Positions 42,615 to 55,982 of a DNA stretch of 64,000 nucleotides are shown here, piece after piece. The stretch comes from Thelephora terrestris. Its lineage: Eukaryota > Basidiomycota > Agaricomycetes > Thelephorales > Thelephoraceae. Numbering within the stretch: position 1 is the stretch's first letter; each line of letters opens with the position of its first letter. A model generated the notes under the pieces. The model had not been told where the DNA came from, searched no databases, and worked only from the letters and a program-made list of their open reading frames with translations. The translations under genes were made by a program, and so were the position numbers. The stretch spans positions 186,001 to 250,000 of the forward strand of contig WIUZ02000016.1 in the NCBI GenBank assembly GCA_015956445.1, given 5' to 3'.

Positions 42615-45440
42615 TCAGTGTCCGAGAAGGTTTAAGCTGAAAGACGTACGAGTTAGAGCTGTCATCGCCGCTTCCCTCTCTACCTCTAGCAACACACCCT
42701 TCAGCTGTCCATACCGTCCCTTGGCCACTTGAATGTCATCCTGAGCAGAATAACACGTAGTGTACTGTCTAAAATATTCCAACCCTCGATCCAACTCCCC
42801 GAGAATGTGGTCCAATCTTCGTACGAAATCTTTCCGGTGGTGCTCCATCCGGGTACCACAAAAGTCCGTTCGGATAGAGTGTTCCATCGCGTCGATTTCA
42901 TCGTCGGAAGGAGAGGTCCACTCCGACCAAAGAAGAACGAAGTATGACTTGAGAATCTCGAGATCTCCAAGTCCTCGAACGTGACAGATGACGTCTGGGT
43001 TTGTTCCCCTCGATCGTCCTTCGGAGTGGGGTGGCAAAATTGGTTGTTTCTTGAGCCACGCCCAAACTTCGACGGGAATGTGGGGTCGCAAGCGTTCAAT
43101 GTGAACGATCTGCAACGCGGTATCCACCGCACTCCGGCAAGTCTCCTCCGTATATCGGACCTCCAAGACGGCTGTTGCCCACCTGATTGCTGCGATTTCA
43201 TCTTCCGCCTGGTAACGCCATCTTCGGTAGTGTGCTGTGAGTGCGATAAACCGATGCAGAGAAGGGGGGCCTGGCTTTTGCAGCAACGTGGCGATATATC
43301 TGTCGACCTCACGCCAGGTCGACTTGTCGACTTCACCCCAGATCGGTTTTGAAGAGCGTGAGGCCTCAACAGCGCGTAAGGCCAAGTCAAACATCCCTTG
43401 CTTTTCATCTCGCTCCAAGGATACTGCAAAGGGGAATATTGTGCAGATGGCCTTATGCTTCGAGATGATCAGAAGAGGGTCGACGGCTTGGAGGAGTGTT
43501 TTGAGCGTCTGGATTATGACGCCTGTGACTCGCTCCACCCGTTCACTTGAGTCTCAGTCAGAAATGCGGATACTCATACGATGAGAACACACCTCTCTTC
43601 CAAAACAGGGATATTCAAAACATCGCAACCCAGGTCGATGGCGACGATCGTCAGGCAGTCAGCGACAACGGATGTTGGAGGCAGACAATCCTGAGACAGG
43701 GAGTGCAAGGCAAAGCGGAGGATCCAACGTGGAACCTTTGGAACCTTTGGATACTCTGTCTGTTGGTGTTCTGTCCGTTGGTGTTCTGTCTGTTGGTGTT
43801 CTGTCTGTTGGTACTCTACCTGGGCAGCCTCGACCATGTTCCGTGCGAATGTGATGTATTCCGGGGCGGATGGTTTGTAGTAACCCCACTGGACACATTG
43901 ATTGGTCCAATCCTTGTCAACCAGGGTCTGGATCTTGGTCATCGTGTAGCAGAACGGAAGACCCGTGAAATCGTTGTTGCTGTTGAGCGTCGGAGTTCTG
44001 TTGCAACGTCGCTGGAAATCTTCGAACACTTGTGGATACACGTCTAGGAGACGATAGAGTGAGCGGAGGAGACACTTGGCAGACACGGCCGCGAGCTCTT
44101 CTTTCCCCTGCACAGTTGCCGCCTTGCGGTCGCTGACATTGATGCAGCTGACCAGAACGTCAAAACAGGGATCCACAACGAGCGAGGGGTCAAAGTAGAC
44201 GAGCTCGGTCTTTGTTTCGAGGTGTTGGACGGTCGAGAGACGAATATCTTTGTCGAGAAATGTCCGGAGCGTCCACGAAATGCACCGCAAGTCTGACAAA
44301 GCCTTCTGTTTCTGTTCGACTTTCAATCGCTCTGGAGCCGGAGAAGGATATGTCCTTCGTAGGTTGTGAGGTAGCCTACGGACAATGTGGTAAGCTTTTG
44401 CGAAAAGGGCACCCAATCCTCGGACCGCAGTGAACCCAACACGAATGGCGTCGATGGCAAGTGCAAGGGGGATCATGAAAACCAAACTCCCCACAAAACA
44501 TACGATGTTGACCCCGGGGAAACAGTAGTAGAAACAGCATTGTAGGCTGCCTCCGACAAGGTCCAAAACTGTGGACTTCAGGAGGGTTTTCCCGAGGGAA
44601 GAGGCAACTGAGCGAATTATGCCTGGAACTTTCTGCCCTACGTAACGGAGAGCAGGCGACCCAGGTGTTTGATACGGGCAGCTCTTGGAGACTGCTCCAG
44701 CGATGACGATGGAAAGGTAGAAGAGGAGGCCAAAAGAGGTGACGCCAATCACAACCAACGCGACAGTGGTGGATATTTCCCAGAGATACCGCGAAAGGGC
44801 ACAGCCGAGAAGCAGCAGAGCAGCCTGCAGCATCAACGGTAACGACTCCATCATGTAGACAAAACACCATGCGTCAATGCCATCAAGCTTTCGCTGTCGG
44901 TTGCGGCTGCGTGCGATGGCCGATCCCCGCACATCGGACGAGTCGTAGCGGTTCAACCATTGTTTGCCGAGCATTGCCAACAAGGCGGAGAGGAGGGAAG
45001 CTGCGAGGCTTGTGAGGAGGATGGCTTGGACATGGACCATTGTGGGCGGAGGCCCATTCCATTGCGGGAGAGGGGGAACCTCATTTCCAAAGGTGGTGCT
45101 GTCGATCTTGTAGATAAGCACTCGGAGTAGGGCAGCGGTCTCTTCACTCGGGTCGGGTTGAAGTTTAGAGTCGACCTCGATTATGAACGCGGAGGTGACG
45201 GCAGAAAATAGACCAGCCTATCACCTAATCAGAACGTACCCACCAAAACTTCGCGTTAAACCTACGAAGATCAGAGTGGTATCCAAATCCCCCCCGTACT
45301 TCTTGAGAAAGTCCTTGTCGTACTCTTCGGCAACCTTGTGGTAGGTATCGTAGAATCGCGCTTGATGGTCTCCTTCAGTTGGCAGTGCGCTCTGTTTTTG
45401 GCTGCGCAAGGTTGTTAGCGACATTTTAGTCGGGTAAGAG
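42615..45440 (-). CDS. DUF6535 membrane protein, copy III
   Basis: The exons are about 45423-45266, 45217-43593 and 43545-42615, with introns of about 48 bp at the same codons as copy II. A likely start is at 45423 (MSLTTLRSQKQSALPTEGDH), though a 5' exon is possible. The motif EGDHQARFYDTYHKVAEEYD is followed by the DUF6535 helices (LLTSLAASLLSALLAML, MLQAALLLLGCALSRYLW, LVVIGVTSFGLLFYLSIVI). A tandem repeat of TEHQQ-like pentapeptides lies near 43740-43812, absent from copies I and II. Exon 3 contains HIPVEVWAWLKKQPILPP and LDHILGELDRGLEYFRQY. The frame is intact. It is more diverged from copies I and II than those two are from each other. Confidence 0.85.
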
Positions 45441-45639
45441 ATAGATTTACCCATTCGGTTTTTGTTGAGTTTTTTGTCCCTTATTATCCGTTTCGTTTCG
45501 TTTTCCTTCAGGACCTTGACTTGGATCAAAGCAAAAGTTAGGCATTTGCAAATGACAGGGAATATAACCATACACCGGCAGAGGGCTATGAACAGGACCC
45601 TGTGGCCTAGGGTTCCGACGCCTCCTTGATAAGAGAACA

Positions 45640-46286
45640 AGACGCTCAGTTTTGGCCGGTGATATAATGACAGATCAACATACCCCTTTCGGTTATTGCT
45701 GTTGCGATCAATAAAATCCCCCTCATCGTCCTGTCTCGAACCATCGCCAACGGGTGTTCGACTGAGGGCTCGAACTACGATTGGGGGATGTTCTCCATGG
45801 AAATATACGAGAACTCACGGAGTCTCCACGATCTCATCTGGATCTACCATGGGGGGAGGGTATCGATTCGGTTCACCAAGGGAGGGAGATCAGACACAAG
45901 GCCGTGAATTGCTGGACTGCAGTGTGACCGCGATGGCGAAGAAGTGAGATGATGAGTTCGGCGGTGGTTTCGTCGAGTCGCAGAAGGAAGATAAAACGGT
46001 AGATAGAAACAAGTGAGAAGCGGTCGTGAACAGAGGCAGAAGCTTAGGGTGTCCACTACATAGCTCTAGACGGGGCAAAGGGTATACTAGTATCAATCCG
46101 GTTGGGCGACACGCTCTAAAGCCACTCATCGCGCGCGGTGTCAATCACGAGCGGAGGAAGTCCGTGATCTGGTTCAAGACCTGGACTCGATTGGAGCCAT
46201 TGCCTTGCAGAGAGATCCTAAGTCAGGTCCGGAGTACTTTTTTTTTTTTTTAAAAAAAAGGTCCGGAGCGCAGCGCTTGAGAGTTC

Positions 46287-46320
<34 letters not shown>

Positions 46321-46550
46321 GGGACCGCCGGGTTGGATGGATACAGACTAGGCAAAGAGCTAGGGCCATCATAGTACATCTGATGTGGGAAAATGTTTGG
46401 TCATCCCGCCGCGAGGCACTGCCAACCATAAGTATGGCATATCCTCTCCAGACGTTGTTTGCCAAATTTCCCACACTCACTCACACCTCCCAACCGGAGC
46501 ATCCCACTCTGGGACAAACTTCAGATCCACACAACGCTGACTCTTAGATC
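45640..46550. other. Intergenic region with poly-G and T/A runs
   Basis: No gene is seen. There is a T run followed by an A run (about 46239-46259) between direct copies of GGTCCGGAG, and about 31 consecutive G at 46289-46319. This lies between the 5' side of DUF6535 copy III and the 3' end of the glucan synthase. Confidence 0.6.
46289..46319 (+). repeat. Poly-G run (~31 nt)
   Basis: About thirty-one G in a row, then T and GGG. It is a strong G-quadruplex candidate. It could also be a sequencing or assembly artefact. Confidence 0.8.
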
Positions 46551-46899
46551 CAATGATGATGCAATTAATCTTAAAACACTACACATATCCTTGCTCGCAG
46601 AAAAGAAAAAGCAGAAAACACAAATATGATGACGAGGCGGTGGGGAGCAACAAACATGTGATTGGAATCATCAAGGTCATGAAAAACAAATTGCGTGTGC
46701 CGGGAAATCTAATACAAAACGAAAAGCAGCGAAAGAGAATGAGGTCCGTGGGGAAGGAGATATATAAGCAAACCTAAGAAACACAGATAACGAAAACGAA
46801 AGCGACTGAATAAATAGGTCCCAAGCGGTTGATATTTACGGTCGCGCTATAAAAAACAAACACAAGGTCAGATGAAAGCACTCGCGTCGATCAGCATAA

Positions 46900-49800
46900 T
46901 CACGTACCCAGCTGCTCCTTCCGGTAATACCAGAAGTACCCGACGACGATTACAATCTGACACACCAACGCGATCCAGAACGGTATCGACGCGAACGGAC
47001 TGTGCTTGAATCCGTCTCCGACGTTCCAAAGACCAAAGTCAGGGAACACTTGCGTTCGAGGGACTGTCGCTCTAGCCACGATGACCACGATCGAACCCAA
47101 CATCTGAGAGAAGGCAAGGGTGGCGCAGACGTGCAGACGCGAGAGGGTTTGAAGGAGGATCATGCCCAACCCGACACCTTGAACGGCATCCAGGACGCCC
47201 AACCAGAGCCACAGCGAGACGCTGATCCAAGGACCAGCACCTCCAGCCCACGGAACGTACAAAGCGACGGAGGAGACACCCCAGAGCATCTGCGTTATAA
47301 CCGGGGTCAGCTCTGAAAACCATCGTGTCCGAATGCCGCTTACCTGACACCAGCGTGGAGCACCGATACCAACCGCGAAGATGGCAAGGAACCACGTATG
47401 AATTTTGCTGAGCCAAGTGAGGAACGCAAGGAGGGCAGCCCAGACACCGATGAAGAAGATGACGATCAGAATCAGGACTTGCCAGTCCTTGAGCTCCTTG
47501 CCCCACAAGAACGACCAGTTCTTTCCGTAGGACTGGAAAGGAGAGGATCAGATACCAACACGACAGAGATACTCAATGGTACTCACCGCGCTCAGCCAGT
47601 AATCGCGCAACACCAACGAGAACAAAAACCACAACACCAGCTTACGACGGAACAGCGTGGCGTAAAAGTTCGGAACCTTCGGCGGCGTCTGGCGGTAGTA
47701 CTCTACATCCCAAGTCAGTCAAACGATCAAAAAAAAACCGGATCAAAGAACGGACGACTCACCGGGAAGTCCAAAGAGCAAAAGGATCATGAACAACAAA
47801 CACACAGCAGAGAGCGGCCACACGATATAGACAATCCACTTCGGAGTGAGTAGTCCAGGCGCCGCGCCGTTCAACTTATCTCCCCAATACCACAGCGCAG
47901 CGACCCAAATCTGCTGGGAACCCTGAACGATACACGCGCGAAGGATCCACACTTCGGTCGCGGCTCCTGCTTCCTCACCAAAGTTGAGACCGAAAAAGGC
48001 AAAACCGGCGGCGGATGCCACGGCGTACGACCAAGTCGCAACTGAGGAGAGGATATCATGTGCAGGGACCAATTTCGTGCTGATATACGGAAGTCCGATG
48101 AGGAGGAAGGCGACGCTGAAGAAGAACCAAGGCAGGGAAAGGACCCAGATGGAAGGCTTGAAACGGAACAGCATATACCAAACGACGGAAGCACCGAAGA
48201 ACACCGCGCCAATGATGTACAACGCGACAGCCGACTCCGAGTTGGAACCAGAAAGCAACACGATCTGGTAGCTGGTCGCGCTCAACGTCTGCGGAACGAC
48301 AAATCGTCAACGACACATCCAAAAGTGAACAGCCAAGGGTAAAACGAACCTGTCCCAACGCCAAGATGAGCCCATACAACGGCCACCCAAACAACTCTCG
48401 AGACAAGAACACCTGGAGCCTAGACGGAATAACCAAGATGGTGCTCGTATCCCCACCGTCGTGGAGCATTCCCATCTCGTCAACAAACGACGGCACGGCT
48501 TGAACGAGAAAAAAAAAACATCAGCACGAGCCAATCACGCAACAAGACCAACGGCCACTCACAACCAGGTCTCGTCGAGTAGAAACTCGACCGGGGCGAG
48601 TCAGAATGAATGTATGAATCACGTTGATGCCTCAAAGTAGACGCAGTCGTCCGTTTATCCACCTTGACCTTGTCGAAGAACGCCTCCTCGCTCTTGATCA
48701 AAAACTTTTCGATAGAAAGATCGCTTTGGGAGTTCTTCGAGTCCAACCCTCGCAACTTGGCAACGAACTCTGCCGTCACGCCACCATCCTTGTCCGTGAA
48801 CTATAAATTACAGCATCAGCGAGATTGATCAACGCAGCACTTGGAAACCTCGATCCCGTACCGTCTCGATAGCCTTGTTCAACGGCGAATTCTGCTTCTC
48901 ATCAACGATCGTCGCGATCGATTCCACAGACGAAAGCCTCGAAGCCGTCGAATACTGACTGTACGGCCTCGCGCTCAACGAAGCCCGCGAGTGATCCAAG
49001 AACGGGTCCGGAGCGTCTTGGTTCTCCCGAGCAAACTGCCGGTTCGCCCTCTCCAAAAAGGTGTTATACTGGGTTTGGGAAGCCACAGAGTTGCGATAGT
49101 CCGCGTTCAACGTGATGTCAGAAGCGATCGAATCCCGGCCCGGAGGAGGCGGCGTCAGAAGCGGCTGTGAGACCGCAAGATCGTCTCGGCTGGCGTTCCC
49201 GCTTCGCAACCCTGGGCTGTCCATTGCGCTTTCGTGGTCGCCCCAGGACGGTCGAGCCGGTTCGTCTTGGTGAACGGGATCCCAGTTATCATCGTGCTGA
49301 ATCGGCAACATCCCACGCGTATCTCCATCCGAATCCCTCCAAGCATCATGCCCCGCATGTCGACGACTGGCGTTGATACTCCTCTTATGGAAATCTTCCG
49401 TACGTTGACGCCACTCCACGACAGGGAACCGTTGAACGGCCGAACGGGCACGCAGCAACTGCCGCTCCTTCTGGGAAGACTTGAGAGCTTGCTTGATCGT
49501 CTTCCTGAACTGGGACAACATGTGATCCGTCGAAGTAGACTCGACGGGGAACCACTATAGGAAGGTGTGTCAGCAAGCACGTATAAACATCATATGTGAC
49601 GACCACACCCACCCAACCAGGCATGAGACCAAGACCACCAAGTCGGGAACCGACACCAAGAGCACCCTTACGACCAAACTCGACCGCGACGAGACCGAAC
49701 GGCTCATCACGGGACGGAATCAGAGCAAAGTCAGCTCCGCTGAACAAGTATGGAGGGAGAGCAGTGAACTCTGGCTTGGAGAAAACACGATCCGGGTAGA

Positions 49801-52800
49801 TTTCCATGAGACGAGCCAACTTCTCCGCCGCAAACTTTCCGTAGAGATCAATCACAGGTCCAACGGCTATAAGCTGGATCGACGGGTACTTCTCAAGCCT
49901 AGAAAAAAAAACACCAATCAGTTCACACACGTATCAAAGCGGAAAAGAGGGATGCTCACATGGACGGCATAATATCCGCAATCAAATCGACACCCTTCTG
50001 CTTCGACCACCGCCCGACAAACACAAACAGATCAGCGTTCGGATTTTGCGCGATATGCGCCCACTCCTGCGCCTGCCTCTTGAAATCAGGTCGTTTAGAC
50101 TCCGCCTCCAAATCCACCGTCACGTCCTTCGTAGAAACCGGCTTCGCGTCCAACGCCTCAACGTCGCTCGGGTCCGGGTTCGGCAACGAGTCGACGTGCT
50201 TCAGAGTCCACAGAGCAGGGTACCGAGCCCAAGACCGTTTCCCGTACTTGTCCGACACACCGGCGACACCGATAGAGTTTTGGTGATCGGAAATGAACGA
50301 AGCGGCGGCGTGGAGCAGATTGAACGTGTTCCCGAATTGAACGTACTTCGTGCAATGTTCCTTGCTGATGTTGAACGCAGAGCAAACCTCCTTCATCTCC
50401 TCCTTCGTACGAAGTGGCCACAGACCCTGGAACTCGGCGTTATGGAGCGACAAACAGACGGGGAGGACCTTGGGGAGCAAATAAATGGGAGCGAGGGCAC
50501 CGTGGTAATCGTTGATGTGGTATATGTCGATGTCCGGATTCCGCTTGACTGTCGCAGCGATAGACTGATTCCAAGTCGAGTAAAAAATCGCAGACGACAG
50601 ATCGTCCATACGAGGCGGGTACGGGTCCGACTTCGTCTGCGCACGGAACACGGGGGAATCCAAAATGACATAGGTGATATGATCCAACACGTGCTTCTCG
50701 ACCTCAATGAGATAAGGCTCTCCAAAGATGATGACCTCGATCGGCTCAATCGGCTCGCCAGGCGGGTATTCGATATCCTTGACCTTTGGCACGACCCAAA
50801 TCAGATCAACGTCCGTCATAGACTTGCCCATCAGACTCGACATGACACCGAGACCTCCGATCTTGACCTTGATCTTCCAATCGATGATCTCGTATTCGAG
50901 CGTAGCGATCAAGACCTTTCTTCGCTTATTCTTGTCCTCCGGCCAACCGATGATCTCCGTCTGCTTGTGACCCGAGAATCCCAGTTTTTCTCCAATGGAC
51001 CTCTCGTCGTCGTCCACTTTGCTCACCGATTGGTATCCCTGCGAGATGACACCGAACTGGTTGAACTTGATACCGTAATGGGTCCTCATGAAGATGAACG
51101 CTGCAAAAAGGGCGGTGATGAAGGGAATGAAGAGGAGGAGACCGTAAAGGATGGCGCTGATAGAGAGATAACCTCTTGGCTGGAGACTCCAAGTCATCGT
51201 CGAATCGTCGACAATCAGAGTCCACGACAGGTGGGGCTTGGGCGGTGCAGTCATGTTAAGGAAGTTTAGGGCCAACGAGTTCGGAGGAAGTCGATCAAGC
51301 ACGCCGTCACCGTCGGTATCGCCGTAAAAGTAGTCATCATAGTCGTAGACGTTGAGTTGAATCATCGACGGCCACCCCGCCAATATATCGAGTTGCCACG
51401 TCCCGTCGCTGGCTTGAGTGAGCGCAGAAGGAACGTCCGAGTCGAATCCGAACCGGTTGAAGTCTCCTCTGGCCAAGAATCGAGGGACCCGACGAGGCAA
51501 ATTGTATCCATAATCTGAATGTACGACGGTAGCGGCAGAGCCGGCAGCCTTCGCCCAATCTATAAAAAAGCAAGACAAGGTTTGCGTCCACTCCCTCTCG
51601 GGTAAAAAAAATCGGGCAAGACTCACAGTTCATGATAACGTGGTTTCCCTTCCAAAAGTACGTCTTGTTCTGGAACACCGACTTGGGGATGGAAGTCGTA
51701 TCTTCCCAAGTGCTCCAGTTCGACCACTGCTTTCCAAAGTCAACGCTGTACCTAAACATCTCGGCTCCCAACGCGGTGTGCGTAAATACGAGGTTATCGC
51801 CGCTCGCGGAGAGCGCGGACCCGTCGTAGTCCGAGTTGGGGAACACCATCACGTTATTGCTCTTGCCTTTTCGAACCAGCAGGTTATCGGTAGCCTAATC
51901 ACGCGAACACCGGACATACGTCAGAACCACGCCGCCGCCGCAAACCCCGTCCAATGGAAATATAACTTACCCCCGTGCCAACTCCGTTTTGACTTTGCGG
52001 GTTGTTGATCGTGATCGTCAGAATTCCGTCCGCGACGTTGTCGATCGTTCCATTCCAATACCATCTCGAAACGGTCGCTCCGAGAACAAAGGCAGGTGTG
52101 ATGTCCCCGTCCGCGATCGTCTGACACTGAACCGAATTCGAGTTTACCGAAGGGGTCGAGCCTTTCCCGGACGAAGCCAGAGTGAAATTCATCGACTGCG
52201 TGACGCTGGTGCAATCCATCAAATCGGAGAATTCGATCCGGACGTTGATGCTGTTCGGGTTCGCGGTGCTGTCGTCGATTTGGATTCGGGCATCGTGGCC
52301 GGGAACGAATTTGGTGAGAGCTGGCGCGGGAGCGCGCCAGTTTGCTAGGGGGACGAGAGCCTTGAAGTCGTACGGTTGCATGGTGATCGATTGAATGCAT
52401 CCAAAGTAGGGAGCCTCATCGTTGAAAAAGAACGATCTGTTGGAAGCTCCCAGATTGTAGCTTTCAAAGGGGTAGAGCAGGTTCCTGACGGTGGTATCGC
52501 TTTGGTAGGGCCCCGCAATGCCAGACGCCGCCGTGCAGTCCCCACTGTAGGAAACCGTGGTGTTCTCGTTGGTATAAAGCATCCAGACGGTGTCGTTGTA
52601 GGTGAAGTTTTGAAGCGGCGTGAGGCCGCCCCTCGAAATACTCCACAAGCCTTGCTCTGTCGGGCTACCGTTTGAGAAGGGCAGGACGTATTGGTAGGTC
52701 AAATTCCAGTTTTGCACGAGAGATAATCCGTCGTTGAGAACCGGGTAGGCGGCACGCAAGTCGAAGAGCTGCTTGAACAGTCGGCGGACGTCAGCGGTGG

Positions 52801-54929
52801 GGTCGAAATGATCCAACGAGTTCCAGTCGTCCAAACATCCAACAGTAGACCTCGAGATCTCGAGATCGAAAAGCGAATCCGAACCGAGGTGGTAGCATCC
52901 GTGACGTTGCCAGGCTTTGTTGGAGGGCATAGCCTGACGACTGGTGAAGAAATCAGTTTCCGCACGAGTTTGACCCGCCGACTGGGCACTCACCCGAAAA
53001 GATAGTTGTTGGCAGTGTTATCCAAGAGATAGAGACCTTGCTCCTCCCCGTAGTAAACCTACACATCCGAATCGCATCAGCTTATAAAGGATACCCAAGT
53101 TTTGCAAGTAACTGACCAGGGGCGCACCAGGCATCATCAAACTGGCGATAAACATTCCAACAGCGCTCCTCTGAGTTCCATTGACCAAACCATCCCATCT
53201 GAGGACATCGAAGTTGCTTAAACCGTACAAATGTCTCGGGTCGATCTCTCCGGTACCGGCATTGAGGAGATCGTTGGAAACGAAGAGCGTATTCCAGGCG
53301 TCGACGAAGTTAACAGGGGTATCGTATCCGACTTGAAGATTGCCGTCCAATCCAAGGAACCTCTGGAAGGAACGATAGATGGAGTAATGGAAAGCGACCG
53401 CGTCGAGGCCGTTGTTACCGGCGGGCCGAAGGAAAAACTGATCCTCGCTCGAGGTGATGTTGACCACCTGTTGAAAGCTCGGCTGTTGTTCTGGGGTTCG
53501 ACCACGTCCACTGAAGCGGCGAACCTGAGCACATGCACGATTTCCGAAACCTAGCGGACTCACAGATAAAGTGCACCAAACGAGTTTCCACCGGTGACCT
53601 CGCCACTGATGAAAAAGTTGTTCTTTCCCATTTGGGCAGCGCACTGTCTGACTCCGGTAGCCCAGGCGGCCATGGCGTCGACGGTGACCTGAGTAGATTT
53701 ATCGATACGAATGGCATCGAAATCGAGCGCTTTGATGGCGAGACACGAGAACTTGATAAGCCTCTCCAAGACAGCCGGTTGCCATTCCCGAAGACGGTCT
53801 TGGACGGAAGCGAACTTTGTGAGCTGACGCATCCAGTCAGGATGGACACCGAAAGCCTCGAGATCTCCATATTGGTCAAAGTCAGAAGCCTTACATCCAT
53901 CGCTCGGGGTGGAGACGTTGCCGCTGCCCAGGACGTTACCATCCTCAAAATAGAAAGTGGGGAAGACGCAGGAGAGGTTCCTTGAATTGTCGATCTAAAA
54001 CTCGATCGTAAGTGACTCGAAATTCGAAAGCTGGGAAGTTGTGTCCCAGCAGAGGAACTCGAGGTCGTACCTGGAAATCTTTGTATTCATTAAAGTCCCA
54101 TGGGATATATTTCTGGGTCTTGTACAACGCGTTATGCTCTTCGAGATCGAACGGGGCAGATTTGTTCTGGAACCTGAGAGCGCGACGCATTTAGCAACTC
54201 GATCCCAAATCGACGGATATTGCAATTTAGCGCGCTCACCCCTCCCAGCCGATCAAGTCGCCCATGGTCGCGACGGTAAAGTCGACGACGTAGTACATCC
54301 CACGGGCGTGTACAGCGTCGATCAGCGACCGCCATTCGTCGCGTTTGCCCCAGTGAGGGTCGAGAGTGGTGAAATCGAGAGGTGAGTAACCTGATAAAGC
54401 GGTACGTAATGGGCGCAGTGCAGAGACGCCACACAGAACGCGCGATGATAAGCGTGATATAAAAAAAGAACGAAAAACGAGATCGTGAGCTGAGGCACGT
54501 AAAAGTGGCAAGAGGGGTTCACGCACTATCGGCTTGCCAAAGCATGTTTATCCAAGGAGTTCCAGACGCAAAGATCGCCTTGATCCCCATCCCAGCCAAA
54601 TAATCCAACTTGGACTCCAACCCAGCCAAATCACCACCGAACCTAAAGTTGGTCTCCCTCCAATCCCACTCAAACGGGGACCCAAAGAAATCGTTGTTCG
54701 TCGGGTCCCCGTCCGCGAACTTGTCCATCAGGACGGTGTAAAAGGGGATACGCCAGTTGGTAGGCGATGGGGTGTAACTGCTCGGCACGAAATCGGTGTC
54801 ATAGTCTAGCGGGGATTGGGCATTTTGGTTCGTGTTTAGGTTGTAGGCGGCGTAGGTTTCGTTGTAGGGGGCTGCGAGGGTTGATGCTATGAAGGGCGCG
54901 AGGGCCAGGAGCGTTGATGAGAGCCGCAT
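46900..54929 (-). CDS. ags1: Cell-wall alpha-1,3-glucan synthase
   Basis: Makes alpha-1,3-glucan of the fungal cell wall at the plasma membrane. About 17 exons: 54929-54527, 54390-54239, 54173-54071, 53994-53564, 53510-53117, 53058-52994, 52940-51971, 51894-51627, 51559-49960, 49898-49613, 49554-48862, 48800-48563, 48498-48350, 48288-47763, 47702-47587, 47532-47344, 47289-46900 (each border within a few bases), about 2320 residues, the usual family length. It starts with a signal peptide ([20 protein letters not shown]) and then a GH13 amylase-like domain, with [12 protein letters not shown] near 315 and GEVTGGN. A membrane helix lies near 1065-1090 ([20 protein letters not shown]). The GT5 synthase domain has the [13 protein letters not shown] motif, [12 protein letters not shown] and [18 protein letters not shown]. 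About a dozen C-terminal membrane segments follow, thought to export the polymer. No defects are seen. Confidence 0.93.
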
Positions 54930-55982
54930 GAGGGTTGGGCGGTGCGAAACCTCAGGGGCTTAAAACGATGTTCGCAGACGAGATAGAGGCAGAGTTTGAG
55001 GTCGTAACAGCGAAGGGGGAGAGATGCCTGGTCACTGTCCAGAAGAAGGGAGGACAGGGGGGGAAAGGGAGGGGGAGCGGACGATCGGTGAAAAAGAGTG
55101 AGACGGTGCGGATAGAAGATAAAGGAAAGCCGGAGGGCGTACGTCGACGTGCATTGCCTCCCTGGCAGACCGGAAACTGACCGTCGGCTATTCCGGAATC
55201 CGGTGTAACCAGAAAAAAAGTCGAGAACCTGTGCCAGACCAAAACAGCTAGGGTACGGGCGTCTGGCAGCGATTGTGGGGGTTTCGGGGTTTGGGCGCAA
55301 AGGGAACCGGGAGCAGAAACGCAGGAACTTGAAACGATATTGTGACTGTCGACTCAGCCCAAAGCCGGTGCAATTGCCGCGGTATCGCAATCCCCCTCGG
55401 CCTCCGATCACCTTTTGGAATTCAGCAAACGGCGGCCCCCCCTCGCAAATCGCTGATGCCCAACAATTTCCCTCCTGTCTCCCTCGACAGCATACAATCC
55501 ACAATCAATCCACTTCAAACCGTCCGTCTCATACCCAAGTTAGGAGGTGATCCACAGATGCCGACGATCGGACATCGCCGTGAATTTCAAGATCCCTGAG
55601 TCTAGAGTTGCCGCGCACGCCGAAACCAACTGAGCAATACTTATATTCCCAAGCACCCGAGGTTCAATCCGCTTCGAGTTTTCGAATGAGACCGAGTCGA
55701 GGCAGAGCCCAACGGCCCATTCTATTTACAGCCCCAATGAAATTTGACCCGACCTGGGCTCCCTTTTCCCCTGATCTCAGATCACGATTCGTAAGCCCGG
55801 ACACAGCCTCGCCACGGCCGCCAAGGCGCCTCAAGAGGCTTTGCTAACCAACACCCCCGCGAAACCCGACTTATCTTGGTCTCGAGCACTTATCCGATTG
55901 CGCCCATGGATGTGCAATACTATCGCGCGTTGTATTACTCCTCATCGATGCATCTCCGAACCGGAAAAGAATCCGTATACAA
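54930..55982 (-). promoter_or_regulatory. Upstream region of the glucan synthase gene
   Basis: About 1 kb lies between the glucan synthase start and the end of the downstream-facing mannosyltransferase. Short frames here have no recognised domain. It presumably holds the glucan synthase promoter and the mannosyltransferase terminator. No clear TATA box was identified. Confidence 0.4.

Noticed and set aside
50046-51269. A 407-codon plus-strand frame inside the glucan synthase locus
   Set aside because: It is antisense to the large exon 49960-51559 and has Arg/Leu/Val-rich low-complexity composition typical of a shadow frame.
55275-55847. Frames upstream of the glucan synthase (about 80-90 codons each)
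   Set aside because: No domain, no second copy, and they lie in the expected promoter region.
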